Shown here piece after piece: positions 9,978 to 16,263 of a stretch of DNA of 30,607 nucleotides. Below the pieces are notes generated by a model. The model did no database searches. It saw only the letters and a list, made by a program, of their open reading frames with translations, and was not told the DNA's origin. Position 1 is the first letter of the stretch, and each line of letters opens with the position of its first letter. The stretch is from a virus. A program made the position numbers and the translations under genes. Location: positions 1 to 30,607 of IMG/VR virus record IMGVR_UViG_3300025646_009126. One strand, given 5' to 3'.

Positions 9978-10397
9978 ATGGATTTTGTTTTAGGATTTTT
10001 ACTGACCACCTTTTGCTTCTATATTTTATCTAGGATCTATAAAAACAAAGTTGCCCTAGAACCAAAATTTAGAATAAGGTTTTCTCAAACTCATAAGTTT
10101 GAGTTAACCAAATGGTCTTACCTTCCTTTTTATAAAACTAGAACAAAGAAAAATAGACAGTCTCAGAACTACTTCGATAAAACTACACTTAAGATTTATG
10201 TCTTAGAAAACCAAGCCTACTGGATTGCAGAGGGAGGGCTTCACACTGCTAAGGTGATCGACGGCTCTCTCGACAGAAATTCTACAAAAAGGGTTGACAC
10301 AATGGGCATGGATGAGGTAGAATTAAAGCGAATCATTTATGTAATTGATCAGCTTAATGAAGGGAAGCAAAATGATTCTGGGAATCCAGGGAACTAA
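9978..10397 (+). CDS. Phage membrane-anchored hypothetical protein, 139 aa
   Basis: One N-terminal transmembrane helix (residues 3-20, FVLGFLLTTFCFYILS) is followed by a basic stretch and a globular C-terminal domain. YWIAEGGLHTAKV, then VDTMGMDEVELKRIIYVIDQL, is a module I recognise from many actinobacteriophage hypothetical proteins. Function unknown. The 3' end overlaps the next gene by 26 bp. Confidence 0.75.
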   Translation: MDFVLGFLLTTFCFYILSRIYKNKVALEPKFRIRFSQTHKFELTKWSYLPFYKTRTKKNRQSQNYFDKTTLKIYVLENQAYWIAEGGLHTAKVIDGSLDRNSTKRVDTMGMDEVELKRIIYVIDQLNEGKQNDSGNPGN

Positions 10398-10719
10398 AAG
10401 CTTTAACAAATATCAAAGTGTGTTCATTAGGGGTATGGGAAGGGCCCTATCTTTAATGAAAGACGGAGATAAAGAGTTTACGATATACGCAGCTGGTCCC
10501 GCAAATATTAATAGCATGGCCCACGAGTTTGTTAATGTTTCTAATTTTAAAGCTAGGGGAGTTCGGGCAGTAGTTAGGACAGTTCCCCCCAAGTGGATTA
10601 AGGAAAACATTCATGACTTTGACATGTTTTTATACTTCTGCTCGCCAAAGGAGCCTCTCTCTGAACTGTGCGAGTATGCTGATCAAAAAAATATAGAGGC
10701 CGAAGCTTATAGATATTAG
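10372..10719 (+). CDS. Conserved phage protein (MILGIQGTKSF family), 115 aa
   Basis: I chose ATG 10372 because the product then begins MILGIQGTKSFN, the conserved N-terminus of a small alpha/beta protein common in actinophages. Residues IYAAGPANINSMAHEF, then a VPPKWIKENI segment, resemble a Rossmann-like, SLOG-type nucleotide-binding fold. That fold assignment is inference from secondary-structure pattern. GGGAAG lies just upstream within the preceding gene. Confidence 0.78.
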   Translation: MILGIQGTKSFNKYQSVFIRGMGRALSLMKDGDKEFTIYAAGPANINSMAHEFVNVSNFKARGVRAVVRTVPPKWIKENIHDFDMFLYFCSPKEPLSELCEYADQKNIEAEAYRY

Positions 10720-10768
10720 TGTCTACAGATAGTTAGACGTTCTATGCTCGGCTAGATGGAGTAAAGAA

Positions 10769-10987
10769 ATGAAAATAAATTCTTTATCGCAAATGGAAGA
10801 CCTTGTTCGTAAAAACAGGTCTTTACGATGGGAAAGCTGGGATGTTGTCCACTTCTATCAATCTGACACCGCTTGGATGTCACCCTATGGATCTTTTTTT
10901 AAGGGCAAGTGGTATATGAATAGGCGTTTTAAGGTTACCGAAATGGGATGGGATATCCCAGAGAGGTTCCTCGGCAGGACAAAATGA
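10769..10987 (+). CDS. Conserved phage hypothetical protein, 72 aa
   Basis: A small Trp-rich basic protein (SLRWESWDVVHF, WMSPYGSFFKGKWYMNRRF, GWDIPERFLG). The pattern resembles a short beta-rich protein seen beside WhiB or structural genes in actinophages. GGAG lies about 8 nt before the ATG. The 49-bp leader has a weak TATGCT at 10743 as its only -10 candidate. The stop overlaps the whiB ATG (ATGA). Function unknown. Confidence 0.75.
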   Translation: MKINSLSQMEDLVRKNRSLRWESWDVVHFYQSDTAWMSPYGSFFKGKWYMNRRFKVTEMGWDIPERFLGRTK

Positions 10988-11277
10988 TAAATAACGGTTG
11001 GAAAGACGAAGCCGCATGTAAGCACTTTGACACCAACCTCTTTTTTGAAAAATATGAAGAAAGCCCAACATTAAGGCCAGGAGTTGATTCTGTTTGTTTT
11101 GGTTGCCCAGTGCAAAGAAATTGTTTTGCAATTGGAGTTTCTCAAAAAGAGTGGGGTGTTTGGGGCGGAGTTTATTTAGAAAATGGCAAAGTCTCTAGGG
11201 AATTTAATAATCATAGAAACAAAAAAGAGTGGGGCAATGTTTGGAAAATTCTTACAACAGATACGGATAAGAGATGA
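10984..11277 (+). CDS. WhiB-family Fe-S transcriptional regulator
   Basis: A 97-aa Wbl protein with the four cluster cysteines C12, C38, C41 and C47 (C-x25-C-x2-C-x5-C), followed by GVWGGVY, the sigma-A-contacting G-x-W-G-G turn, and a basic C-terminal tail. Wbl proteins bind [4Fe-4S] clusters and sigma-A, and are restricted to Actinobacteria and their phages. This is the strongest host indicator here. Phage WhiB proteins can repress host whiB-type genes (established for mycobacteriophage TM4). ATG 10984 overlaps the previous stop. It may sense redox state alongside the peroxide-defence genes (inference). Confidence 0.93.
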   Translation: MINNGWKDEAACKHFDTNLFFEKYEESPTLRPGVDSVCFGCPVQRNCFAIGVSQKEWGVWGGVYLENGKVSREFNNHRNKKEWGNVWKILTTDTDKR

Positions 11278-11301
11278 TACCTGCTAGTGCATTGGCAGTG
11301 G

Positions 11302-11307
11302 TATAAT
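11302..11307 (+). promoter_or_regulatory. Extended -10 promoter (TGGTATAAT) for the HAD gene
   Basis: TGGTATAATAGATAA at 11299-11313 is almost identical to the endolysin promoter core at 7099-7113. It starts a leadered transcript with GAAGG before ATG 11334. Confidence 0.65.
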
Positions 11308-11333
11308 AGATAAGATAGAAGGTCTTGATATTA

Positions 11334-11933
11334 ATGTATAAACTATTTATTTTTGATTTAGATGGGGTTTTGGTAGACAGCCAGGAGATGCACCAGCAGT
11401 CACTGGTAGCCTCTATTAAAATGTTTGCACCTAATTATGAAATTACTAATGATGGATATAAAATTATTCAAATGGCAATCCCAAGCAAAGAAAAACTAAA
11501 AAGGCTAGGAATTGAAGACAACCTTTCTGATAGCATTCTTAAGAAAAAGCAAGAGATTACAATGTCCGAGGTTGCCCTGGTCAAGGAAGACCCAAAGCTT
11601 GTTAAACTTTTTAAAAAGGTTGCTAAGAAGTCTAAGATTGCAGTTGCCAGCAACAGCCATTCAGAGACCGTACAAGCCATGCTAGACAGCCTGGGCTTGA
11701 TAGACCTAGTAGATTTTTATATTGGAAACGATGAGATAAATAAGGCCAAGCCAAGCCCAGAGATATATATAAAAACAATGTCCTTTTTTAACATTAGCGG
11801 CAAAGAAACTGTTATTTTTGAAGATAGTCCTGTAGGAATTATTGCAGCACAACTTTCAGGGGGACATGTAATAAGGGTTAAAAATAGCAAAGATCTTAAA
11901 AAAAGATTAAGGAGAGCCCTTGTACACAGATAA
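11334..11933 (+). CDS. HAD-superfamily hydrolase (phosphoglycolate-phosphatase-like)
   Basis: A 199-aa haloacid-dehalogenase-type phosphatase with all four motifs: DLDGVLVDS (residues about 8-16, nucleophile and acid/base Asp), VASNSH (motif II), KPSPEIY (motif III Lys) and FEDSPVGI (motif IV acidic pair). The helical cap between motifs I and II is of the C1 beta-phosphoglucomutase/Gph type. The substrate is unknown. A phosphosugar or nucleotide is typical, and a link to the glycan genes would be speculation. ATG 11334 was chosen over upstream TTG 11325 because GAAGG precedes it. Confidence 0.9.
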   Translation: MYKLFIFDLDGVLVDSQEMHQQSLVASIKMFAPNYEITNDGYKIIQMAIPSKEKLKRLGIEDNLSDSILKKKQEITMSEVALVKEDPKLVKLFKKVAKKSKIAVASNSHSETVQAMLDSLGLIDLVDFYIGNDEINKAKPSPEIYIKTMSFFNISGKETVIFEDSPVGIIAAQLSGGHVIRVKNSKDLKKRLRRALVHR

Positions 11934-11934
11934 T

Positions 11935-12162
11935 ATGAGAAGAGCCTTTCATTCTCTTGATCAACATCGCCCGAAGGGCTTTGGGCTACAGATCGAAGAT
12001 AATGAATACTTTTTAACAGTACGAGCAAGTGAAAAAAGTTTTATGCAATTGCTTGACGAAGACAAGCGACGTGCGGTAGAATATATGGTAAGAGTAAAAA
12101 AGGCGTTAGAAGATAACGGAGCAATAGTCCTGCTTGTGAGAGAGGGCGGAAAAGAGGAATAA
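11935..12162 (+). CDS. Conserved phage hypothetical protein, 75 aa
   Basis: Begins MRRAFHSLDQHRPKGFGLQI and contains YFLTVRASEKSFMQL and AVEYMVRVKKALEDNGAIV. This is a small protein pattern I recognise from several actinophage genomes. It follows the HAD stop by 1 nt and shares its last base with the next start (TAATG). Function unknown. Confidence 0.75.
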   Translation: MRRAFHSLDQHRPKGFGLQIEDNEYFLTVRASEKSFMQLLDEDKRRAVEYMVRVKKALEDNGAIVLLVREGGKEE

Positions 12163-12368
12163 TGGCAAAGAAGAAAGATCCTGTAGAGGAAGCAGTAGAC
12201 ACAGCAAAGCAGCTTTCTCTAAGCGAAGAGCAGCTTAAGGTTGCCAACATGTTGATTGTTCACGGTGCCAAGCTAGAGCGAGAAGCACTTATCAATAACC
12301 TATCTAAGTACGCTGGCCAAGCCGTCAGTGTAGATGAGCTTATTAATGCACTAAAGAAAGTTAATTAA
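12162..12368 (+). CDS. Small helical hypothetical protein, 68 aa
   Basis: A Lys-rich start (MAKKKDPVEEAVDTAKQL) is followed by a helical domain (LSEEQLKVANMLIVHGAKL, then SVDELINALKKV) that could be a mini winged-helix or helix-turn-helix. No DNA-binding motif is convincing. AGAGGAA just upstream serves as ribosome binding site. Function unknown. Confidence 0.7.
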   Translation: MAKKKDPVEEAVDTAKQLSLSEEQLKVANMLIVHGAKLEREALINNLSKYAGQAVSVDELINALKKVN

Positions 12369-12369
12369 A

Positions 12370-12861
12370 TTGCAAACATTTTTGCCTTCAAAAGATTTTG
12401 ATACGGTAGCAAATATGCTTGACTCTAAGAGATTAAATAAACAAATTTTAGAGTGTTACCAAATTCTTAAAGTGCTGTCCACCAAGGACCCATTTGCAGG
12501 ATGGCGAAACCACCCTGCAGTTAAGATGTGGCGTGGTCACGAGATAGCTTTGTTTGATTATGTTCTTGCCATGATCCGTGAAGCAAATCGAAGAGGAATT
12601 AAAACAGACAAAAACAAAGATAACCTAATTAGTCTTCGTGCAAAATATGTATCTGAGTGGGGAAGTGGTTACCCCGTATGGTACCAAAACTCAGAAACCA
12701 TGAGTCGTATTACTACAACACATAAAGCAAACCTTTATAAGAAAGACCCTGAGTATTACCATGCATTTTATATTGATTCTATCAGCCCAAATAACAAGCC
12801 CTGTTGTGATACCTGCCAGTACTTCTGGGCTACTCACGCCATGGAGTATGCAAATGCCTGA
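12370..12861 (+). CDS. Pyrimidine-dimer DNA glycosylase-like protein (MSMEG_6728-type)
   Basis: Starts with TTG 1 nt after the previous stop. The product begins MQTFLPSKDFDTVANMLDSKRLNKQ, then GWRNHPAVKMWRGHE and THKANLYKKDPEYY. This pattern is shared by the actinobacterial MSMEG_6728 family and Pyr_excise-like pyrimidine-dimer glycosylases. The likely role is repair or incision at UV photoproducts, which fits a sunlight-exposed host. A C-terminal CCDTCQ cluster is an addition I do not recognise. Family recognition is good; the biochemical activity is inferred. Confidence 0.8.
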   Translation: MQTFLPSKDFDTVANMLDSKRLNKQILECYQILKVLSTKDPFAGWRNHPAVKMWRGHEIALFDYVLAMIREANRRGIKTDKNKDNLISLRAKYVSEWGSGYPVWYQNSETMSRITTTHKANLYKKDPEYYHAFYIDSISPNNKPCCDTCQYFWATHAMEYANA

Positions 12862-13231
12862 TCTCGGACAGCTGATTCCTCTTGCAGTGCTTCTTGTGCT
12901 TTTTTGCCTAGCCCTATTTCAGATTGCTGTGGGGTACAATGATAAAATTAATCTCATTAAAGAACTGACTCAGGCCTATAATGATATTGAAATTTTGTCA
13001 ACAAGGCTATCTGAAGTTGCAGAGTCTAAGAACATATCGGAGATACCAGAAAATGATTTTATTAAGTTTCTTTCTGATTCAAGAGAGGATGCGTTTGGCT
13101 TTATTACAAACGTCCAGGAAACAATACTAGAACTTAAGACTGCAACAGAAGCAAAAGATTCAGAGCTAGAGTCTAGTGCGTATAATAAATTAATTAGTTT
13201 TTTACCAAACGATAATGATGTGGTAAAATAA
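12854..13231 (+). CDS. Membrane-anchored phage protein with coiled-coil tail, 125 aa
   Basis: ATG 12854 gives MPDLGQ, then one transmembrane helix (residues 7-27, IPLAVLLVLFCLALFQIAVGY), then a long helical cytoplasmic segment with a FIKFLSDSREDAFGFI motif familiar from actinophage hypothetical proteins. The start lies inside the previous gene by 8 bp. Function unknown; a spanin-like or membrane-scaffold role is possible but unsupported. Confidence 0.72.
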   Translation: MPDLGQLIPLAVLLVLFCLALFQIAVGYNDKINLIKELTQAYNDIEILSTRLSEVAESKNISEIPENDFIKFLSDSREDAFGFITNVQETILELKTATEAKDSELESSAYNKLISFLPNDNDVVK

Positions 13232-13241
13232 TAAAAGAAAA

Positions 13242-13418
13242 ATGCTACCATTAAAAGATATTGACAGAATGGAGGAGTGCACAATAGAGGGCATTCCTTG
13301 CTGTTCTATATCTGGTTGTTCAGAAATGTCTGATGGGGTATATGTTACACTAGAAGGTAGACAACTACCTATGTGTGTAGGGCATCACGAACAAATAGCT
13401 GGACACATTTTATGGTAG
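13242..13418 (+). CDS. Small zinc-knuckle protein, 58 aa
   Basis: Begins MLPLKDIDRMEECTIEG. It contains CCSISGCS and, 22 residues later, MCVGHHEQI. This spacing is like the C-x-x-C ... C-x-HH pattern of the DUF7455-like protein at 8231, so the two may be distant relatives. It has a full open frame between two well-supported genes and an A-rich leader with no clear ribosome binding site. Function unknown. Confidence 0.62.
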   Translation: MLPLKDIDRMEECTIEGIPCCSISGCSEMSDGVYVTLEGRQLPMCVGHHEQIAGHILW

Positions 13419-13435
13419 ATCAACAAGGAGAAAAT

Positions 13436-13783
13436 ATGGAAATCAACAAGGCAATGGCAGAGTCCTATCTGCGTAACTTGCTAGGAGTTGTTCTTGCACT
13501 AACCGTTAGTGCAACTGCAACTGCTGGAGTGGCATCGCCATTTGAGCTAGGCACTGCAGAGTGGCTGACCGTTCTTAATGGTGTATGGGCTGCTGCTGTA
13601 CCAACACTTATCCGCTGGCTGAACAAGAAGGACCCAGCCTTTGGTCGTGTTGCAGAGGTGGTCGCAGAGCAGGTATCTGAAAAGATTACGACTGCATCAA
13701 AGACCACAAAGAAGAAGGCCACAACACCACGCAAGGCTACTGGCACTGGTGGCAGTGGCGGAGTTGCTAAGAAAACTCGGTAG
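13436..13783 (+). CDS. Holin-like membrane protein, 115 aa
   Basis: ATG 13436 has AAGGAG at 13425-13430. Two hydrophobic segments lie at residues about 14-35 (NLLGVVLALTVSATATAGV) and 42-60 (EWLTVLNGVWAAAVPTLIRWL), followed by a long basic Lys/Thr-rich tail (KKKATTPRK). Two transmembrane helices plus a charged tail match actinophage holins. It could form the membrane lesion that releases the signal-less endolysin. The gene ends just before an intrinsic terminator. Confidence 0.75.
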   Translation: MEINKAMAESYLRNLLGVVLALTVSATATAGVASPFELGTAEWLTVLNGVWAAAVPTLIRWLNKKDPAFGRVAEVVAEQVSEKITTASKTTKKKATTPRKATGTGGSGGVAKKTR

Positions 13784-13796
13784 TTAAATTAAAAAG

Positions 13797-13827
13797 TAGC
13801 CCTGGTTATTGCTAGGGCTATTTTTTT
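13797..13827 (+). terminator. Intrinsic terminator after the holin-like gene
   Basis: TAGCCCT (13797-13803) pairs with AGGGCTA (13814-13820) around a 10-nt loop, followed by seven T residues. It ends the 7.1-13.8 kb transcription block. The hsp20 promoter's -35 and spacer lie on the loop, 3' arm and T-run. Confidence 0.88.
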
Positions 13828-13837
13828 ATGCTATAAT
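13809..13837 (+). promoter_or_regulatory. hsp20 promoter TTGCTA-N17-TATAAT, overlapping the terminator
   Basis: TTGCTA at 13809-13814, a 17-nt spacer that includes the terminator T-run, and a perfect TATAAT at 13832-13837. Transcription would begin at about 13844, inside the CIRCE operator. Confidence 0.8.
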
Positions 13838-13841
13838 ATTT

Positions 13842-13868
13842 TTAGCACTCGCCTAATGGGAGTGTTAA
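13842..13868 (+). promoter_or_regulatory. CIRCE operator (HrcA-binding inverted repeat)
   Basis: TTAGCACTC (13842-13850), a 9-nt spacer, and GAGTGTTAA (13860-13868). The consensus CIRCE is TTAGCACTC-N9-GAGTGCTAA, so 17 of 18 arm positions match and the spacing is exact. It starts 5 bp after the -10 box and covers the predicted start site, the classic repression position. HrcA releases CIRCE on protein misfolding or heat. No hrcA is seen in this window, so a host HrcA would be the regulator (inference). Confidence 0.92.
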
Positions 13869-13897
13869 CTAACTCGCTTAATAAAGGAGATGATAAT

Positions 13898-14290
13898 ATG
13901 ATGGTATCTTACCTAGATCCATTTGCACAACTTAGTCGGGAATTCGACAAGTTTTTTGGTGCACCAATGCAGAAAACAAATTACCCACCATATAACGTAA
14001 AGAAGGTAAACGATGACCACTTTACTATGGAGTTTGCTGTTGCAGGCTTCAGTCGTGGTGAGCTAGATGTGTCTGTAGAGCGTGGGATTCTTACCGTAAC
14101 TGGAGAGAAGCTCGGCCAGGAAGAAGAGTATATCTACAAGGGAATTGCTACTCGTAAATTTACTCGCTCATTCTCATTGCCAGAATACTTTGAGATTACT
14201 GACGCATCAACATTTGATGGTATCTTATACATTGATCTTCACCGCAATATGCCAGAAGACATGAAGCCTAAGAAAATAGAAATTAGGTAG
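13898..14290 (+). CDS. Hsp20 / alpha-crystallin-type small heat-shock protein
   Basis: A 130-aa ATP-independent chaperone. After a short N-terminal arm (YLDPFAQLSREFDKFFG), the alpha-crystallin domain spans about residues 28-125. It contains FTMEFAVAGFSRGELDVSV, GILTVTGEK, RKFTRSFSLPEYFEI and the closing DGILYIDL strand. The C-terminal I-x-I anchor reads KKIEIR. The start follows AAAGGAGA by 7 nt; ATG 13901 is an alternative. It is controlled by its own promoter with a CIRCE operator, so it would respond to host heat-shock status. Hsp20 genes are known in marine phages, but host-type CIRCE control is unusual. Confidence 0.95.
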   Translation: MMVSYLDPFAQLSREFDKFFGAPMQKTNYPPYNVKKVNDDHFTMEFAVAGFSRGELDVSVERGILTVTGEKLGQEEEYIYKGIATRKFTRSFSLPEYFEITDASTFDGILYIDLHRNMPEDMKPKKIEIR

Positions 14291-14292
14291 TG

Positions 14293-14298
14293 TATAAT
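14293..14298 (+). promoter_or_regulatory. -10 TATAAT (TGTATAAT) in front of the candidate small RNA
   Basis: A perfect TATAAT overlapping the hsp20 stop region; the predicted start is near G14305. The same AGTGTATAAT core recurs at 22981 and 24605. Confidence 0.6.
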
Positions 14299-14304
14299 TA
14301 AATA

Positions 14305-14398
14305 GTCCCCCACACACGGGCAAGGGGTGCCTGCCTTAGGATGGATTAGTTACCCATTTGACTGGGCTACGCCAAGGTTCCTGTGTGGGGGCATTTTT
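14305..14398 (+). ncRNA. Candidate structured small RNA, about 90 nt
   Basis: A closed structure can be drawn by hand. The outer stem P1 is CCCCCACACA (14307-14316) with TGTGTGGGGG (14382-14391), 10 pairs. An inner hairpin CGGGCA-AGGGG-TGCCTG follows P1. A second arm has CCTT/AAGG, TAG/CTA and CCCA/TGGG stems capped by TTTGAC. A T-rich run (CATTTTTAT) follows P1, as in a terminator, and a TATAAT precedes it at 14293. Together this looks like promoter, RNA and terminator. It fits neither tRNA, SRP RNA nor 6S RNA. Its 3' half overlaps the 3' end of the minus-strand gene, so antisense action or a bidirectional terminator are alternatives. Confidence 0.5.
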
Positions 14399-14847
14399 AT
14401 TGATGCTGTTATAAATTTATTTTCAGATTCTAGCAGCACACTAACGTCTGAGCAATCCTTTGTGTCCCAAATGCTTGCAGATAAAGCTGAAATTTCATAC
14501 CTGTCTTCTTTTAAACAAATTGTTTCATCATTTATTAGGGGAATTACGCAATAATAATCTGAGTCATGGTACTCTAGGTCAAGATGATCTCTATAAATCA
14601 CATCAAACCCCTCTACAGAAACCTCATCAGCCCCAATCTGAAGATATGTAGAAATATTTTTTGATAATCTTTTTTTTAGTTCTTCAACTACCATTCCCAA
14701 CGGAGAGTTGGGACCGTAAGCCCCACTAATCTTAAAAACTTTTTCATCATCATCGGCCTTTTTGTTTTCATACAAGTACAATCCTTGCTCTGAGCCAGCC
14801 ATGAATGATGAAATCGTAATTAGATTATTATCTTTATTAATTTGCAT
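14350..14847 (-). CDS. Hypothetical protein, 165 aa, leaderless minus-strand gene
   Basis: Start ATG 14847 (MQINKDNNLITISSF) lies 6 nt after a minus-strand TATAAT (14859-14854), so the mRNA should begin at the ATG; the upstream in-frame ATG 14865 would be untranscribed. The protein is acidic, alpha/beta in pattern, with no known motif (GLYLYENKKADDDEKVF, YGPNSPLGMVVEELKKR). Its last ~14 codons run through the 3' half of the candidate RNA on the other strand. Not recognised. Confidence 0.7.
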   Translation of the reverse strand: MQINKDNNLITISSFMAGSEQGLYLYENKKADDDEKVFKISGAYGPNSPLGMVVEELKKRLSKNISTYLQIGADEVSVEGFDVIYRDHLDLEYHDSDYYCVIPLINDETICLKEDRYEISALSASIWDTKDCSDVSVLLESENKFITASIKMPPHRNLGVAQSNG

Positions 14848-14853
14848 TAGATA

Positions 14854-14873
14854 ATTATAACACATGCTATAAT
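14854..14873. promoter_or_regulatory. Back-to-back divergent leaderless promoters
   Basis: Minus-strand TATAAT at 14859-14854 is 6 nt from ATG 14847. Plus-strand TATAAT at 14868-14873 is 7 nt from ATG 14881. Both genes lack a Shine-Dalgarno. The two -10 boxes are 8 bp apart, so polymerase binding to the two should be mutually exclusive (inference). Confidence 0.75.
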
Positions 14874-14880
14874 TGTTGCT

Positions 14881-15117
14881 ATGAATTCGTTAAAAGAAAA
14901 GATCATGTTTGTGCTTGCAGCTGGTGTTATGGCTGCCATCATCATTGCAATCGTGGGTGACTACGTAGTTGCAGGGATTGAAACCGCTACCACAGGAGAA
15001 CCAGTAGACGTTTCTGCTGACGTTATGACTTTGGTACAGACTGCCCTTGGTGGTGTCATTGGTATCATCGGTGGCTATTTTGGTGCAAAAGCAGATAATA
15101 AGAAGGATAATGAATAG
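14881..15117 (+). CDS. Second holin-like membrane protein, 78 aa
   Basis: Two hydrophobic helices: residues about 8-32 (IMFVLAAGVMAAIIIAIVGDYVV) and 50-70 (VQTALGGVIGIIGGYFGAK), with a short charged tail (KADNKKDNE). The topology resembles small phage holins. The start has no ribosome binding site and lies 7 nt after TATAAT, so it is leaderless. The stop overlaps the GTG start of the next gene by one base. A pinholin/antiholin pairing with the 13436 product is possible but untested. Confidence 0.7.
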   Translation: MNSLKEKIMFVLAAGVMAAIIIAIVGDYVVAGIETATTGEPVDVSADVMTLVQTALGGVIGIIGGYFGAKADNKKDNE

Positions 15118-16262
15118 TGCCTTATAGTGTCGGAGAAAAAGGCAGCTACGGATGTAGCGGATACCCTGCTGTAAAAGAAGGCGGGGAAGTTATGGGCTGC
15201 CACGACACTAAAGAAGAAGCTATGGCACAAATTTATGCTATTAATCAATCAGAAGAAAAGTCTGGAGAGATCAATAGCAATGGTGTAGGAATTAAAAATC
15301 CTGAAGAGTGGCCAAAGGTCAAGAAAAATTCTTTATCTGAAGGTGACTTTGTAATGGGGCAAACTTCTGAGGGCATGATTCACGGACGTGTAGAGCACAT
15401 TATGTGGGAGGGCGGAACCCTGGGCCAGCCTGGGGAAGAGTATGCCTTAGAGTCTATGCCACCTGAAAATCCAGCAATGTCTGTTAGAATATTTACAGAG
15501 AAAGAGTCTGGAGGATGGGAAGCTACGGCATATAGCATAGGAATGATGTATCAGGATGCTACAGTTATTAATCCTGAAACGCACACCATGAAGAGTTTGA
15601 CTGATTCTAATGGTATGCCATCAGCTACAGGACAGCCCTATCCTGCATCAGAAAAAGACTTTGTTACACCAGTTCCAAAGCAGAAAACAGGAGATACAAG
15701 TATGTCAGAAGAAGTAGAAAAGGCTTGCTGGGAAGGTTATGTCCAGCGTGGAATGAAAGAAAAAGATGGTCGCATGGTTCCAAACTGTGTTCCAGCAGAT
15801 AAGAAATATGATTTATGGGAAGATGGAGATGATGTTGTTTATGAAGGCGATATGGAAAAGGCTGAAGGATATTCTCCTCCTGCTGGTGCTAGGTCTGCTG
15901 CTCGTAGGGCAATTAAGTTCAAAGAAGATGGCAAAGCGACGGGTGCAGGAACGGCCGTGGGATGGACTAGAGCTAGACAGCTGGCTAATGGAGAGACACT
16001 CTCGCTAAGCACCGTTAAAAGAATGTATTCTTATTTCTCTCGTCATGAGGTAGATAAGAAGGGCAAAGACTGGGGCAACTCGGCAAACCCATCTAAGGGC
16101 TATGTGATGTGGCTTGCTTGGGGTGGCGATGCAGGCTATTCCTGGTCTCGTAAAATTGTAAATCAAGAAAAAGACAAAGCATTGTTCGCTGACCTATTTA
16201 AAGCACCTGATAACATGCCAAGCCGTGGGTATGTAGATTGGTTCTTTAACGAAAAGGGGTAG
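15117..16262 (+). CDS. Phage multi-domain protein, 381 aa (structural/packaging-associated type)
   Basis: GTG start with AAGGA about 10 nt upstream. The N-terminal module (residues 1-45) reads GSYGCSGYPAVKEGG, then GCHDTKEEAMAQIYAI, a cysteine-containing unit seen near phage portal or prohead-protease proteins. The middle holds a beta-rich region (GDFVMGQTSEGMIHGRVEHI). The C-terminal module (about 250-380) reads YSPPAGARSAARRAI, then RMYSYFSRHEVDKKGKDW and WLAWGGDAGYSWSRKI, a module I have seen in many phage proteins without assigned function. The role is uncertain; decoration, maturation or DNA association are possible. No catalytic motif is visible. Confidence 0.75.
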   Translation: MPYSVGEKGSYGCSGYPAVKEGGEVMGCHDTKEEAMAQIYAINQSEEKSGEINSNGVGIKNPEEWPKVKKNSLSEGDFVMGQTSEGMIHGRVEHIMWEGGTLGQPGEEYALESMPPENPAMSVRIFTEKESGGWEATAYSIGMMYQDATVINPETHTMKSLTDSNGMPSATGQPYPASEKDFVTPVPKQKTGDTSMSEEVEKACWEGYVQRGMKEKDGRMVPNCVPADKKYDLWEDGDDVVYEGDMEKAEGYSPPAGARSAARRAIKFKEDGKATGAGTAVGWTRARQLANGETLSLSTVKRMYSYFSRHEVDKKGKDWGNSANPSKGYVMWLAWGGDAGYSWSRKIVNQEKDKALFADLFKAPDNMPSRGYVDWFFNEKG

Positions 16263-16263
16263 C

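Noticed and set aside
13242-13418. Whether the 58-aa frame before the holin is noise
   Set aside because: Considered non-coding, but kept as a gene because of its paired Cys/His knuckles, full open frame and fit between neighbours.
14307-14391. Possible tRNA (85 nt with a closing stem)
   Set aside because: No T-arm with a 5-bp stem, no D-arm consensus and no anticodon arm in the right place; the outer stem is 10 bp, too long for an acceptor.
14305-14398. SRP RNA, 6S RNA or tmRNA
   Set aside because: No GGAAG/GNAR SRP loop, too short for 6S with no central bubble, and no tRNA-like or tag-reading part for tmRNA.
14327-14651. Plus-strand open frames within the convergent gene region
   Set aside because: They cross the structured RNA and lie antisense to the 165-aa minus gene, which has a precise leaderless promoter. 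No ribosome binding site is present.
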